Source of the DNA: Kocuria sp.
GTDB taxonomy: Bacteria > Actinomycetota > Actinomycetes > Actinomycetales > Micrococcaceae
NCBI GenBank assembly: GCA_030453435.1
Contig: JAKDKI010000055.1
Span: 1-10,268 of the forward strand
DNA: 10,268 nt
Direction: 5' to 3'
The notes below the pieces were generated by a model, which was not told where the DNA came from, ran no database searches, and saw only the letters and a program-made list of their open reading frames with translations. Positions 1 to 8,334 of the stretch are shown one piece after another. The number at the start of each line of letters is the position of its first letter. Within the stretch, counting starts at the first letter, position 1. Both the position numbers and the translations under genes were made by a program.

Positions 1-179
1 GCTCGCTGTCCGGAGAAGATGGCGGCCCCGCCGGTCGCCTGCCCATGACCCTGCCGGTCTCCGCGCAAGCCATTGCCGATTCACCGCGCGACGTTCCGGG
101 CAAATTCTTGGGCGACGAGTACGCCTACCGGGACCGGGACGGAAATCTGTACAGCTACGGATTCGGCCTCACCCTGTAG
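1..179 (+). CDS. C-terminal end of a probable glycoside hydrolase family 3 enzyme (5' end outside window)
   Basis: The frame is open from the left edge and stops at TAG 177-179, leaving about 58 residues of a longer protein. The visible part contains GRLPMTLPVS, then a DVPG stretch, then an aromatic tail ending YSYGFGLTL. This order (a G-[RK]-LP segment, a DVP segment, and a final [FY]GFGL) is how I know the C-terminal domain of GH3 beta-glucosidases and related exo-glycosidases to end, in members that lack a fibronectin-like tail. If correct, the enzyme removes terminal sugars from beta-glycosides, but the catalytic domain and any signal peptide lie outside the window, so substrate and location cannot be judged. 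The gene converges on the permease at 276-1196 and shares the hairpin at 201-232 with it. The family call rests on a short tail only. Confidence 0.6.
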   Translation, partial: SLSGEDGGPAGRLPMTLPVSAQAIADSPRDVPGKFLGDEYAYRDRDGNLYSYGFGLTL

Positions 180-200
180 CCGGACCGTCGGGAAGAAGCG

Positions 201-232
201 CAGTAGGGCGGCCGATAGTGGCCGCCCCACTG
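201..232. terminator. Bidirectional hairpin between convergent genes
   Basis: A perfect 8-bp stem (GGGCGGCC at 206-213 with GGCCGCCC at 220-227, loop GATAGT) is extended by four outer pairs (CAGT 201-204 with ACTG 229-232) across one A-C mismatch. It lies 22 bases after the stop at 177-179 and 44 bases after the stop at 276-278 on the other strand, so it can serve both genes. There is no clear T-run on either side, which is common for GC-rich actinobacterial terminators. Confidence 0.65.
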
Positions 233-275
233 CGGTGCCGGCCGGTGATGAGCCGACCGAGCGGCGTCGTCGGTA

Positions 276-1196
276 CTACTGGTTGACCAGCACCTTCTCC
301 GGCTCGTCGGGGGACCGTTCTGCCTTGCGGTCGGCCAGCTCGCGGCGAACCACCCACACCATGCCGGCGATCCACAGTGCGGCCAGCGCACCCAGGATCG
401 CGTAATAGGCGCCGGCCCCGGGGAGGACGGACTGCACGGCGTCGAGACCCAAGAGCGTGCGAACGTTCGTGAAGATGATCAGGCCGCCCGCGGCGATCGC
501 CAGAACGCGCGGGGCGAGCAGGCGCACGAGATACGCGGCGATCGGTGCCGCCAGCACGCCGCCGATCAGCAGCGCGGCCACGAAACCGAAATCAATGCCC
601 TGGCTACCCAGTGCCAACAGGAATCCGGCAGAGGCGCCCAGGCTCACCACGAACTCGGAGGTATCGATCGAGCCGATGACCTTGCGTGGAGCGATCTTCC
701 CCGAGGCCAACAGCGTGGGGGTACCCACCGGACCCCAACCGCCACCGCCGATCGCGTCCATGAAGCCCGCGACCGTGGCGAGTGGAATCAACAGGAAGCC
801 GGGGACCTTGCCCTTGAAGTCCGGGCGGCGGTCAGGGATGGTCAGGAACCGCCACACCACAAAAATGCCCAGGGCCAGCAGCACCATGGACATCACCGGT
901 GCCGCGGCGGCGCCGGACAGCGTCAGCACGTGAGCCCCGAAGAACGCCGCGATACCACCGGGAACCGCCATGAAGCCGACCACGCGCCAGTCGATGTTGC
1001 CGAATTTCCAGTGCGCCGCACCCGAGGCGAGCGTGGTGCCCACCTCGGCCAGGTGCACGGTGGCCGAGACCGTCGCGGGCGCCAAGCCCACGGCCAGGAG
1101 CAGCGTGGACGAGGTCACGCCGTAGGCCATGCCCAGCGACCCGTCCACGAGCTGCGCCCCGAATCCCACGAGGGCGAGCAAGATGAGTGTCCGCAC
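276..1196 (-). CDS. TauE/SafE-family membrane permease (sulfite/organosulfonate exporter family)
   Basis: This is a 306-residue integral membrane protein with about eight hydrophobic segments. An N-terminal repeat (roughly residues 2-115) carries DGSLGMAYGVTSSTLLL near residues 18-34. A second repeat (roughly 131-285) carries GGGGWGPVGTPTLL near 150-163. These paired glycine-rich segments after a TM helix are typical of the TauE/SafE (DUF81) permeases, which move sulfite, sulfoacetate or other small anions; the substrate cannot be told here. The tail after residue 284 is charged and cytoplasmic-looking. I chose the GTG at 1196 because AGGAG lies five bases upstream of it. A further upstream GTG (1256) is in frame but has no SD and would add 20 residues that do not look like family sequence. 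The gene stands alone between hairpins, with no sulfur-metabolism neighbour. Confidence 0.88.
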   Translation of the reverse strand: MRTLILLALVGFGAQLVDGSLGMAYGVTSSTLLLAVGLAPATVSATVHLAEVGTTLASGAAHWKFGNIDWRVVGFMAVPGGIAAFFGAHVLTLSGAAAAPVMSMVLLALGIFVVWRFLTIPDRRPDFKGKVPGFLLIPLATVAGFMDAIGGGGWGPVGTPTLLASGKIAPRKVIGSIDTSEFVVSLGASAGFLLALGSQGIDFGFVAALLIGGVLAAPIAAYLVRLLAPRVLAIAAGGLIIFTNVRTLLGLDAVQSVLPGAGAYYAILGALAALWIAGMVWVVRRELADRKAERSPDEPEKVLVNQ

Positions 1197-1255
1197 GGAA
1201 GCTCCTGCCGGAAAGAAGATGAGTTGGCTCCATCCAAAGCCCCCTCGCAGGCTCA

Positions 1256-1271
1256 CTCAATATTTGTTGAG
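1256..1271. promoter_or_regulatory. Inverted repeat upstream of the TauE/SafE-type gene
   Basis: CTCAA-N6-TTGAG (1256-1271) lies 60 bases upstream of the chosen GTG, in the gap where this gene's promoter should be. The five-base arms are perfect. It could be an operator or a small leader hairpin. I could not place a convincing -35/-10 pair around it and recognise no known riboswitch in 1197-1345. Confidence 0.3.
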
Positions 1272-1345
1272 AAGTGCGTCCTCGCATGTAGAACCGTGAC
1301 AATCACTTGACTTGGGCCACACCCGGATGCGTGGGCGCGCCGCCC

Positions 1346-1378
1346 CCTGTTCCGCGCGGCTTTCCCACGCGGAACAGG
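1346..1378 (-). terminator. Hairpin downstream of the protease-nuclease gene
   Basis: A perfect 11-bp stem (CCTGTTCCGCG at 1346-1356 with CGCGGAACAGG at 1368-1378) closes an 11-base loop. On the minus strand it starts 37 bases past the stop at 1416-1418. No T-run follows, so it may be a U-tract-independent terminator, or part of the leader of the permease gene further left. It supports separate transcription of the two genes. Confidence 0.55.
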
Positions 1379-1415
1379 CCGACGACGCCGCCCGGTCACC
1401 ATCCCGGGTCGACAG

Positions 1416-3281
1416 TCACCACGCGACGTCGCCCGGGGTCTCCACCACCCGCGGCTCAGTGAGGTCCTCGGGAACCGGCTGCTCAGCGAGGGTGGAAGCG
1501 AACTGCACACCCGTGCGCTCGGTCAGCTCCTCCAAGGTCAACTGGTAGGTCCTGAACTCCTGCAGGTCCAGGGTCTCCAGCTGACCCAGGTTCTGCGTCA
1601 GCAGGAACGCCTTGGCGGTGAGCTGCCCATCGGTCGTGTAGGCCAGCACCTTCCAGAACTCCCGGGGAATCCGCACGCCGCGGTATTCGCGGTCGTCGTC
1701 GTGGAAGACCGGGCCGCCGAACACGCTCAGCCGCAGTCGGTCCACCTCGACCTCGTCGTAGACGGCGTCCTCGAGACGACCCCACAGACCACCGCGTGAG
1801 GACTGGTTGAAGCTGTTGATCTGTGGGGAGATGTTCGTGAAGTAGAACGAGTCCTCGTTGGCCTGCTGCGCCTCCTTTCGCGGTCCCCACGTGAGGTCCG
1901 CACGGCGGGCAAGGTGCCCGCGGTCCAGGTCGTTGGCCTTGTAGACCTCGTCGCCCATCTGGTGCTCGGCCTCGATCTGTGGGTCCAGCTGGAATTTGAT
2001 GGAGCTGCGGGAGAGCTTCTTGAGCGATTCCCCGTCGATGTTCCACGCAACCCAGCGGGCCAATCGGCGGGAGGCACTCATGGTCAGCGAGAAGTGGGTG
2101 TGGTGAACCACCTCGCCACCGTCCTTGACCGGTGCGACGTCTTTGGCGAGATCGGCGCTCAGGGTGGGCAGAGCGACGTCGTCGCCCAGGAAGCCCGCAT
2201 CGTAACCGTGGCCCGGGGCGGCGGTTGCCTCCGCGCGGACCGTTTCGTACGTGGTGGGGCTCAGGCTGATGTCGAGCTTCTCGAAGACCGACGCGGGCAG
2301 GCACGCGATCGCGGATTCCGCGCCGCCGCCGGCATCACCCGCGAAATGCAGGCAGGCCATCACGCGGGAGGTGCGGCCGTTGCCTCTGCGGAACATCCAG
2401 ACCGCACCGGAATCACCGCCCTCGCTCAGTTCCATGGCCTCGTCGCGGGAGGGATCGGGGCCGATCTCGAAACCGCCGATGTTCTGCTCGCCGTACCCCT
2501 CGCCGTAATCAATCTTGGTGAGCACGTCCACGCGCCGGACCACGCCGTACGTGACCCCGCTGGTGCGCCCGGACTTGACCACCTTGTCGCCGAGTTCGGG
2601 GTCGCCGATCTCCTCGGGGATCACGTCCAGCTCAAGAATTGTGGGGTCGAAACGGCGATCCGTGAGCGACGTGATGGCGCAATCGCCGGCCGGTCCCAGG
2701 TGGGAGCGCACGAGCTCGCCCAAGGAGTTTTGGCCCACGCGGTTGTCGTCGAATGTGCCCGGCTGCACGGTGCGCGCACCGATCTGGCTGCCCGGGCCGT
2801 GCAGCACGTGCCAGTTGCTCAGGCCGTAGGGCGTGCCGTCCTCGCGGCCGTAGACGATGGCACCCAGGGTGCCCGCGGACGTGGTCTCGTTGCTGATGCT
2901 CACGCCCGGAACCACCGGATCGTGGCGGCGGGTCCTGATGTTGGGTGCGGCCTCCGGAACCAGCACGTAGCTCGGGACATAGCTGACTTCGAGTACGTCG
3001 GTGGGCACGGTCAGCTGCTCCACCTCGATGCTGTCCGGGAGGGCGTGTGTGTCCAAGAGCGCCAGCTCATCGACCGGCAATTTGCGATGCACAGTGAACT
3101 GCACCGCGATCTGATCCGTGGTTTTACCGTCCACCACCTTGTACCCGACCCCGATCGAACTGACGTTGGGGTCCTTCAAATACGCCTGGCCGCGCACCCG
3201 AATGAACTCGCGCAGCGTCCGGGTGTCCTTGGCCGAAAGGTTTCCGAGTTTCCGCTCACCGGCGGGCTGTGAAGTCGACAT
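1416..3281 (-). CDS. Trypsin-like serine protease fused to DNA/RNA non-specific (NUC1-type) endonuclease
   Basis: A 621-residue, apparently soluble protein with no signal peptide or membrane segment. Residues 35-110 form a beta-rich region (SSIGVGYKVV, then VHRKLPVDEL) that resembles the region before the protease domain in NAL1-like proteases. Residues 125-340 look like a trypsin fold: His158 in LSNWHVLHG, Asp200 in GDCAI, Ser291 in EGGDSGAVW. Spacings of 42 and 91 match chymotrypsin's His57-Asp102-Ser195. Residues 390-595 are a NUC1 (Serratia nuclease/EndoG-like) beta-beta-alpha-metal nuclease: DRGHLARRAD with catalytic His456, then TNISPQ, then Asn492 as likely metal ligand ahead of LWGRLE. 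The last 25 residues look disordered. The ATG at 3279-3281 follows GGAGG at a long spacing of about 12 bases. Both active sites look complete. The job of the fusion is unknown; an intracellular protease-controlled nuclease is my inference. Confidence 0.87.
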   Translation of the reverse strand: MSTSQPAGERKLGNLSAKDTRTLREFIRVRGQAYLKDPNVSSIGVGYKVVDGKTTDQIAVQFTVHRKLPVDELALLDTHALPDSIEVEQLTVPTDVLEVSYVPSYVLVPEAAPNIRTRRHDPVVPGVSISNETTSAGTLGAIVYGREDGTPYGLSNWHVLHGPGSQIGARTVQPGTFDDNRVGQNSLGELVRSHLGPAGDCAITSLTDRRFDPTILELDVIPEEIGDPELGDKVVKSGRTSGVTYGVVRRVDVLTKIDYGEGYGEQNIGGFEIGPDPSRDEAMELSEGGDSGAVWMFRRGNGRTSRVMACLHFAGDAGGGAESAIACLPASVFEKLDISLSPTTYETVRAEATAAPGHGYDAGFLGDDVALPTLSADLAKDVAPVKDGGEVVHHTHFSLTMSASRRLARWVAWNIDGESLKKLSRSSIKFQLDPQIEAEHQMGDEVYKANDLDRGHLARRADLTWGPRKEAQQANEDSFYFTNISPQINSFNQSSRGGLWGRLEDAVYDEVEVDRLRLSVFGGPVFHDDDREYRGVRIPREFWKVLAYTTDGQLTAKAFLLTQNLGQLETLDLQEFRTYQLTLEELTERTGVQFASTLAEQPVPEDLTEPRVVETPGDVAW

Positions 3282-3379
3282 GCAGACACTGTGCCTCCAC
3301 AGCCTGACAGCCGGGTGACTAGGAGCTTAACGTGACGACGGCGCTCGCGGGATACCGCTCAACTGTCACCTTCCGGAGC

Positions 3380-3418
3380 AAAAAACTGCCGCCCCACGGG
3401 GAGTCCGTGGGGCGGCAG
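3380..3418 (-). terminator. Rho-independent terminator of the catalase gene
   Basis: A perfect 14-bp GC-rich stem (3386-3399 with 3405-3418) closes a five-base loop. On the minus strand it is followed directly by six T residues (A-run at 3380-3385 on the plus strand). It starts 32 bases after the catalase stop codon (TAA, 3451-3453). It is the strongest terminator in the window. Confidence 0.95.
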
Positions 3419-3430
3419 CTGCTTCTTACT

Positions 3431-3450
3431 GCGTCAGATCAGGCTGACGC
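3431..3450 (-). terminator. Second small hairpin abutting the catalase stop codon
   Basis: GCGTCAG (3431-3437) pairs with CTGACGC (3444-3450) around a six-base loop. It touches the stop codon and sits 12 bases before the main terminator stem. It may protect the mRNA 3' end or assist termination. Confidence 0.4.
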
Positions 3451-5670
<2,220 letters not shown>

Positions 5671-5748
5671 AACAGACCTCCTAGGACTGAAAATCATCAG
5701 TACCCTTTGTCTATCAGTCCCTGGCTGAAAATTGGCAGACCACTTATA
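5671..5748 (-). promoter_or_regulatory. Catalase leader: candidate -10, alternative hairpins and strong SD
   Basis: Read on the minus strand, TATAAG (5748-5743) is a good -10 box that overlaps the stop codon of the preceding gene; I see no matching -35. The leader then contains GGACTGA (5720-5714), which pairs with TCAGTCC (5690-5684) over seven bases, and an inner ACTGA that can pair with TCAGT from the same right arm instead. The right arm ends two bases before the SD AGGAGGT (5682-5676). The octamer ATTTTCAG occurs twice, 38 bases apart. The two foldings exclude each other, so control of ribosome access is possible but unproven. Confidence 0.35.
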
Positions 5749-6403
5749 GAATTCTCGGTTTACTCCCAGGGCTGAACCCTGTGCGCACGGTGCTCGTCAG
5801 GGCAGTGAGGCTCGGCTGCCGCGGGGTGGAGCTGAAACCGAAGTCCGGCGGCGGGTTCATATCAGTCATGGTCCCCAGGGATTCGCCGTCCCAGGTGGCC
5901 TGAGATGCGCTTAGTCCGTGCAGGTCGTTCGCCGAGTACCACTCGAGCCGGTCGTTCCCCGCGGTTCCTACCGTGCGTACGCCGGGCATGATTCGACTGG
6001 CGACGACGTCGCTCGCTCGCGTGAACATCAACGTTCGGCCTAGCGGGGTGGGCACGGCCCGTAAGGCGTATCCCAGGGGACCCCGCGGGCCCACGGTGAA
6101 GTCCCAGGTGAGGGGGCCGGCTTTGACGGTCCATGTGGAGTTCTTGGTGGTGCCGGTGCGGTGGACGTCCACGGGGACGATGCGAACGTCGTCGAACGTG
6201 TAGGTGCTCGCCACGAAATCCGCGACCCATACATCGGGGGCAAGCAGCTCGCGGCGGCCGTCCGGGTGGGCCACCATGACGTCCGCGAACGGACCGTGCG
6301 GGGTATCAGACCAACAGCCGAGCACCAGACGGGTGCCACCGGCGGTCCCGGCTCCTGCGATGTGGCCGTGGAAGCGGTGCAGAACGTGTCGAGTGCTGGT
6401 CAT
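5744..6403 (-). CDS. Actinobacterial protein of unknown function (219 aa)
   Basis: I do not recognise a characterised family. The protein begins MTSTRHVLHRFHGHIAGAG and reads as a soluble, beta-rich, tryptophan-containing domain with recurring segments GPFADVMV, TYTFDDVRIVPV and AGPLTWDFTVG; it resembles uncharacterised proteins of actinobacteria. It has no signal peptide, membrane helix or catalytic motif I can name. I place the start at the ATG at 6401-6403: it has no SD, but TACGCT lies exactly six bases upstream, the geometry of a leaderless transcript. An upstream in-frame ATG at 6460 (239 aa) has a weak GAGG eight bases before it and remains possible. The 3' end overlaps the candidate catalase -10 box. 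It is oriented like the hydrolase 164 bases upstream, but palindromes lie between them, so separate control is likely. Confidence 0.7.
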   Translation of the reverse strand: MTSTRHVLHRFHGHIAGAGTAGGTRLVLGCWSDTPHGPFADVMVAHPDGRRELLAPDVWVADFVASTYTFDDVRIVPVDVHRTGTTKNSTWTVKAGPLTWDFTVGPRGPLGYALRAVPTPLGRTLMFTRASDVVASRIMPGVRTVGTAGNDRLEWYSANDLHGLSASQATWDGESLGTMTDMNPPPDFGFSSTPRQPSLTALTSTVRTGFSPGSKPRIL

Positions 6404-6415
6404 GGGGTCAGCGTA
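6401..6415 (-). promoter_or_regulatory. Leaderless-type -10 box before the unknown gene
   Basis: On the minus strand TACGCT (6415-6410) is followed by GACCCC and then ATG (6403-6401), so transcription would begin at or next to the A of the start codon. No SD is present. Confidence 0.4.
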
Positions 6416-6467
6416 CGGGTGGCGAGTGAATGCAGCGGGTGTGAGGTGAGGGAAATGCATGGGGTCA

Positions 6468-6557
6468 GCCTCATGTGAGGCAAGTGTCGATTCCGAGCGG
6501 TTTTTCTGCAGGTTCCTCACCTGAGATTCGGCTGTTGTCGTTGCCTCACTTGAGATT
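6468..6557. promoter_or_regulatory. Cluster of three CTCA-N2-TGAG palindromes (putative operators)
   Basis: Three palindromes of one type lie in the gap between the hydrolase and the unknown gene: GCCTCATGTGAGGC (6468-6481, perfect over 14 bases), CCTCACCTGAGATT (6515-6528) and CCTCACTTGAGATT (6544-6557). The last two are direct repeats differing at one base. A related sequence is at 7386-7398. They look like binding sites for one dimeric regulator that I cannot name. Confidence 0.5.
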
Positions 6558-6566
6558 GACCGCCGG

Positions 6567-7316
6567 TCAGTCCAGTGACCCTACGTGTTCGGTGACCAGG
6601 CCCACCACGTCCTGCGGGCGTTCGAGCATGGGCCAGTGACCGCTCTCCATGACGCGGATGTCCCAGGTGGCGGCGTCCGGGGTGCGCAGCATGTGCGGAA
6701 TATTGGTGGCTGCAGAGGCCACGAACATCCCCTTCTGCTGACTGATGGGGTGATCGAGATGCGCGGGGTCGAGCACGGTGTGACCGGGGTGGGGTGTGAA
6801 TCTCTCGGACAAGTACGTCCTGTCCTGCGGGGTTAGACCGGGTTCGAATTCCAGTGCTTGCGGAGGAGGCGCGGCCCAGTGGAAAGGGTGGCCGTTACCG
6901 TTCTCGATGTCGGCTCGTTCGTGAGCACGAGTGGGCTCCTCCGGACCCCAGTCATCGATCAGGCTGCGGCCGTCGATGGGTAAAAAGCTGTCGAAGTGAA
7001 TGGACGAAATCACGCGATCGGGTAACCGATCCGCGACCTGCCCGACGACCATCCCTGAGTAGGAGTGACCCACCAGAACCACGGGGCGGTCGGGCCACTC
7101 AAGGATCATGTTGGCGACTTGAGTGACGTGCCGTTCCAGGGGAACGTGGCTGATGTCGTCGTCAGAGGCCTCGGGCTCCAGGCCCTCCAGGGTGAGCGTT
7201 GCAGCTTCGAGTCCTCGGTCGCGGAGCTCATCGACAGTGGGTTCCCAGATCCACCCGCCCATCCAGGCTCCGGGGATCAGGAGAATACGGGGTGCGGAGT
7301 TGTTGTGGGTGCTCAT
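6567..7316 (-). CDS. Alpha/beta hydrolase-fold esterase/hydrolase
   Basis: A 249-residue cytoplasmic protein of the alpha/beta hydrolase superfamily. The opening strand and oxyanion-hole region read ILLIPGAWMGGWIW (residues 11-24). The nucleophile elbow is GHSYSG with Ser85. The catalytic His is His227 in ESGHWPMLERP near the C-terminus. The catalytic acid is less clear. The overall plan (short N-terminus, HG-like PGAW, lid region around 125-180) resembles the small esterases close to plant salicylate and methyl-ester esterases and to many uncharacterised bacterial hydrolases; the substrate cannot be told. I use the ATG at 7314-7316 because GAAGGAG lies five bases upstream; the in-frame start ten codons earlier would place the SD inside the gene. 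It diverges from the SRPBCC gene across a 108-base shared promoter region. Confidence 0.88.
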   Translation of the reverse strand: MSTHNNSAPRILLIPGAWMGGWIWEPTVDELRDRGLEAATLTLEGLEPEASDDDISHVPLERHVTQVANMILEWPDRPVVLVGHSYSGMVVGQVADRLPDRVISSIHFDSFLPIDGRSLIDDWGPEEPTRAHERADIENGNGHPFHWAAPPPQALEFEPGLTPQDRTYLSERFTPHPGHTVLDPAHLDHPISQQKGMFVASAATNIPHMLRTPDAATWDIRVMESGHWPMLERPQDVVGLVTEHVGSLD

Positions 7317-7424
7317 GACGGCTCCTTCGAGTGGAATGCCGGTCACTTAAAGGCTACTGCGCATGGGGTTCGAAGCGGCAGTGAGTCTTAGGTGAGGGAG
7401 AAACGGCTCAGTTAGCATCGGTTC
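7317..7424. promoter_or_regulatory. Divergent promoter region between hydrolase and SRPBCC genes
   Basis: On the plus strand TAGCAT (7413-7418) lies exactly six bases before ATG 7425, with no SD, suggesting a leaderless transcript. A weak -35 region (TTAGGT, 7388-7393) lies inside TCTTAGGTGAGGG (7386-7398), a near copy of the palindromes at 6515 and 6544 on the other strand. On the minus strand TTCGAA and TTTAAG are 17 bases apart and could serve the hydrolase, which also has a clear SD. A regulator bound at 7386-7398 could affect both genes. Confidence 0.4.
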
Positions 7425-7919
7425 ATGGCTGAGGATCCCGAGAAGCAGTGGCAGTACAGCGATTCCATCAATATCGCGGTGGAACCGGAGGTGCTCTACG
7501 ACATGGTTTCTGACCCCAAGCGGATCGGTGAGTGGTCGCCCATCTGCCGTGGCGGTGAATGGAAAGACGGTGGCGCCGGCAAGGTGGGAGACCTGTTCAC
7601 GGGTCGCAACGTTAAGGATGACGTGGAGTGGACCACCATCTCAGAGGTTCTCGTGGCTGATCATCCCCGTGAGTTCGCGTGGCTCGTGGCCCCGGATCTT
7701 GGCGGGGTGGCCCGGTGGAGCTACATCATCGAACCTACTGACTACGGTTCCCGCCTGACCGAGACGTGGCATGTACTGCCCACAGGGCGGGACTGGCTGC
7801 GAAAAAACAAAGGCCCGGATGCACCCGAGCAGCGCCGCGAAACAGCGCAGCGGGGCATTCCGGAAACATTGGCCGCGATCAAGCGCGTTGCCGAGAACGA
7901 GGCTGCTAACGGCTGCTGA
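7425..7919 (+). CDS. SRPBCC (START/Bet v 1-like) ligand-binding protein, polyketide cyclase/dehydrase-like
   Basis: A 164-residue soluble protein. After a short polar start, ISINIAVEP-like strand sequence leads into VLYDMVSDPKRIGEWSPIC (residues 23-41), the helix-loop segment typical of SRPBCC proteins. Alternating strands follow: GDLFTGRN, WTTISEVLVADHPREFAWLV, RWSYIIEPTDYGSRLTETW. A long C-terminal helix (about 134-160) closes the cavity. Proteins of this fold bind hydrophobic ligands, and some catalyse cyclisation or dehydration; neither ligand nor catalysis can be read here. The ATG has no SD but has TAGCAT six bases upstream, which suggests leaderless translation. Its divergent placement from an alpha/beta hydrolase, with a shared operator-like sequence, hints at handling of a common small molecule, which is inference. 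Confidence 0.85.
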   Translation: MAEDPEKQWQYSDSINIAVEPEVLYDMVSDPKRIGEWSPICRGGEWKDGGAGKVGDLFTGRNVKDDVEWTTISEVLVADHPREFAWLVAPDLGGVARWSYIIEPTDYGSRLTETWHVLPTGRDWLRKNKGPDAPEQRRETAQRGIPETLAAIKRVAENEAANGC

Positions 7920-8023
7920 CTCTCAAAAGGATCACAGCCGACATTCGATCCACCGGTTCACGTCTCTCGGGGAAGCCGACGCCGCTCGGTCGGGGTTCAC
8001 CGAACGGGGACCCTTTCGGGTGA

Positions 8024-8071
8024 TTGACAGCCCACTTAGTAGCGGGAATGCTCAGTGGGACAAGGCCCGTT
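8024..8071 (+). promoter_or_regulatory. Candidate promoters in the 216-base gap before the small acidic gene
   Basis: The gap 7920-8135 holds no gene I can support. TTGACA (8024-8029) is a perfect -35 hexamer, followed after 17 bases by AATGCT (8047-8052), a fair -10. Overlapping it, GGAAT (8045-8049) is followed after 19 bases by GTT (8069-8071), the layout of SigR/SigH-type stress sigma factor promoters in actinobacteria. Either could drive the gene at 8136. The second match is short and could be chance. A partly paired ACCGAA/TTCGGGT segment near 8000-8021 may terminate the SRPBCC transcript. Confidence 0.35.
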
Positions 8072-8135
8072 GCGGGTCGGCACGCTGTTGAGCGGCCGAT
8101 GCCGAAACGGCTTGAGGACACTCGAAGGAGCACCC

Positions 8136-8303
8136 ATGCAGTTGCAGAACAACGGCAAGCCCGGCGAAGACTCAATCAAGATGAGCGCCGACGAAGAGCG
8201 CGAAGAACTCAACAACCGCGCCGAGGCAGACGCTGAACCGGCCGATGAGGGCGTCGGGGCCATGACCGACAACAAGGACGAAGACCCGGCCACGAAGAAC
8301 TGA
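8136..8303 (+). CDS. Small acidic, probably disordered protein (55 aa)
   Basis: The protein is 55 residues, very hydrophilic, rich in Glu, Asp, Asn and Lys (for example MSADEEREELNNRAEADAEP), with no hydrophobic core, cysteine or membrane segment. I do not recognise the family. The start at ATG 8136 is well supported by GAAGGAG (8124-8130) five bases upstream; a longer frame opening at 8055 would read through that SD. It is preceded by a good -35 and possible stress-type promoter. Small acidic disordered proteins of this look can be stress-induced, but that is only a resemblance. The next gene begins 28 bases after its stop and has its own -10-like box, so an operon is possible but not required. 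Confidence 0.7.
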   Translation: MQLQNNGKPGEDSIKMSADEEREELNNRAEADAEPADEGVGAMTDNKDEDPATKN

Positions 8304-8319
8304 TTCCGGCCGGCCCTGC

Positions 8320-8334
8320 TACGGTCCCGTCATG
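8320..8334 (+). promoter_or_regulatory. Leaderless-type -10 box before the dehydrogenase gene
   Basis: TACGGT (8320-8325) is followed by six bases and ATG (8332-8334). There is no SD. The same spacing is seen before 6403, 7425 and 9917. Confidence 0.4.

Noticed and set aside
457..933. Plus-strand open frame opposite the permease gene
   Set aside because: It has a low-complexity Ala/Pro/Arg/Ser composition, no SD and no motif; the minus-strand permease explains the region.
1197..1256. N-terminal extension of the permease to the GTG at 1256
   Set aside because: No SD precedes 1256, the added 20 residues are not family-like, and AGGAG is well placed for the GTG at 1196.
1914..3272. A 452-residue plus-strand open frame opposite the protease-nuclease gene
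   Set aside because: It covers the coding strand's conserved catalytic motifs in antisense, shows no recognisable domain, and is a normal by-product of GC-rich third positions.
5671..5697. Catalase start at the upstream ATG (5697)
   Set aside because: It would bury a perfect AGGAGGT within the coding sequence; the TTG five bases after that SD is the better start.
8055..8135. Longer form of the small acidic protein starting at 8055
   Set aside because: The extra residues are arginine- and glycine-rich, unlike the acidic remainder, and the SD at 8124-8130 points to ATG 8136.
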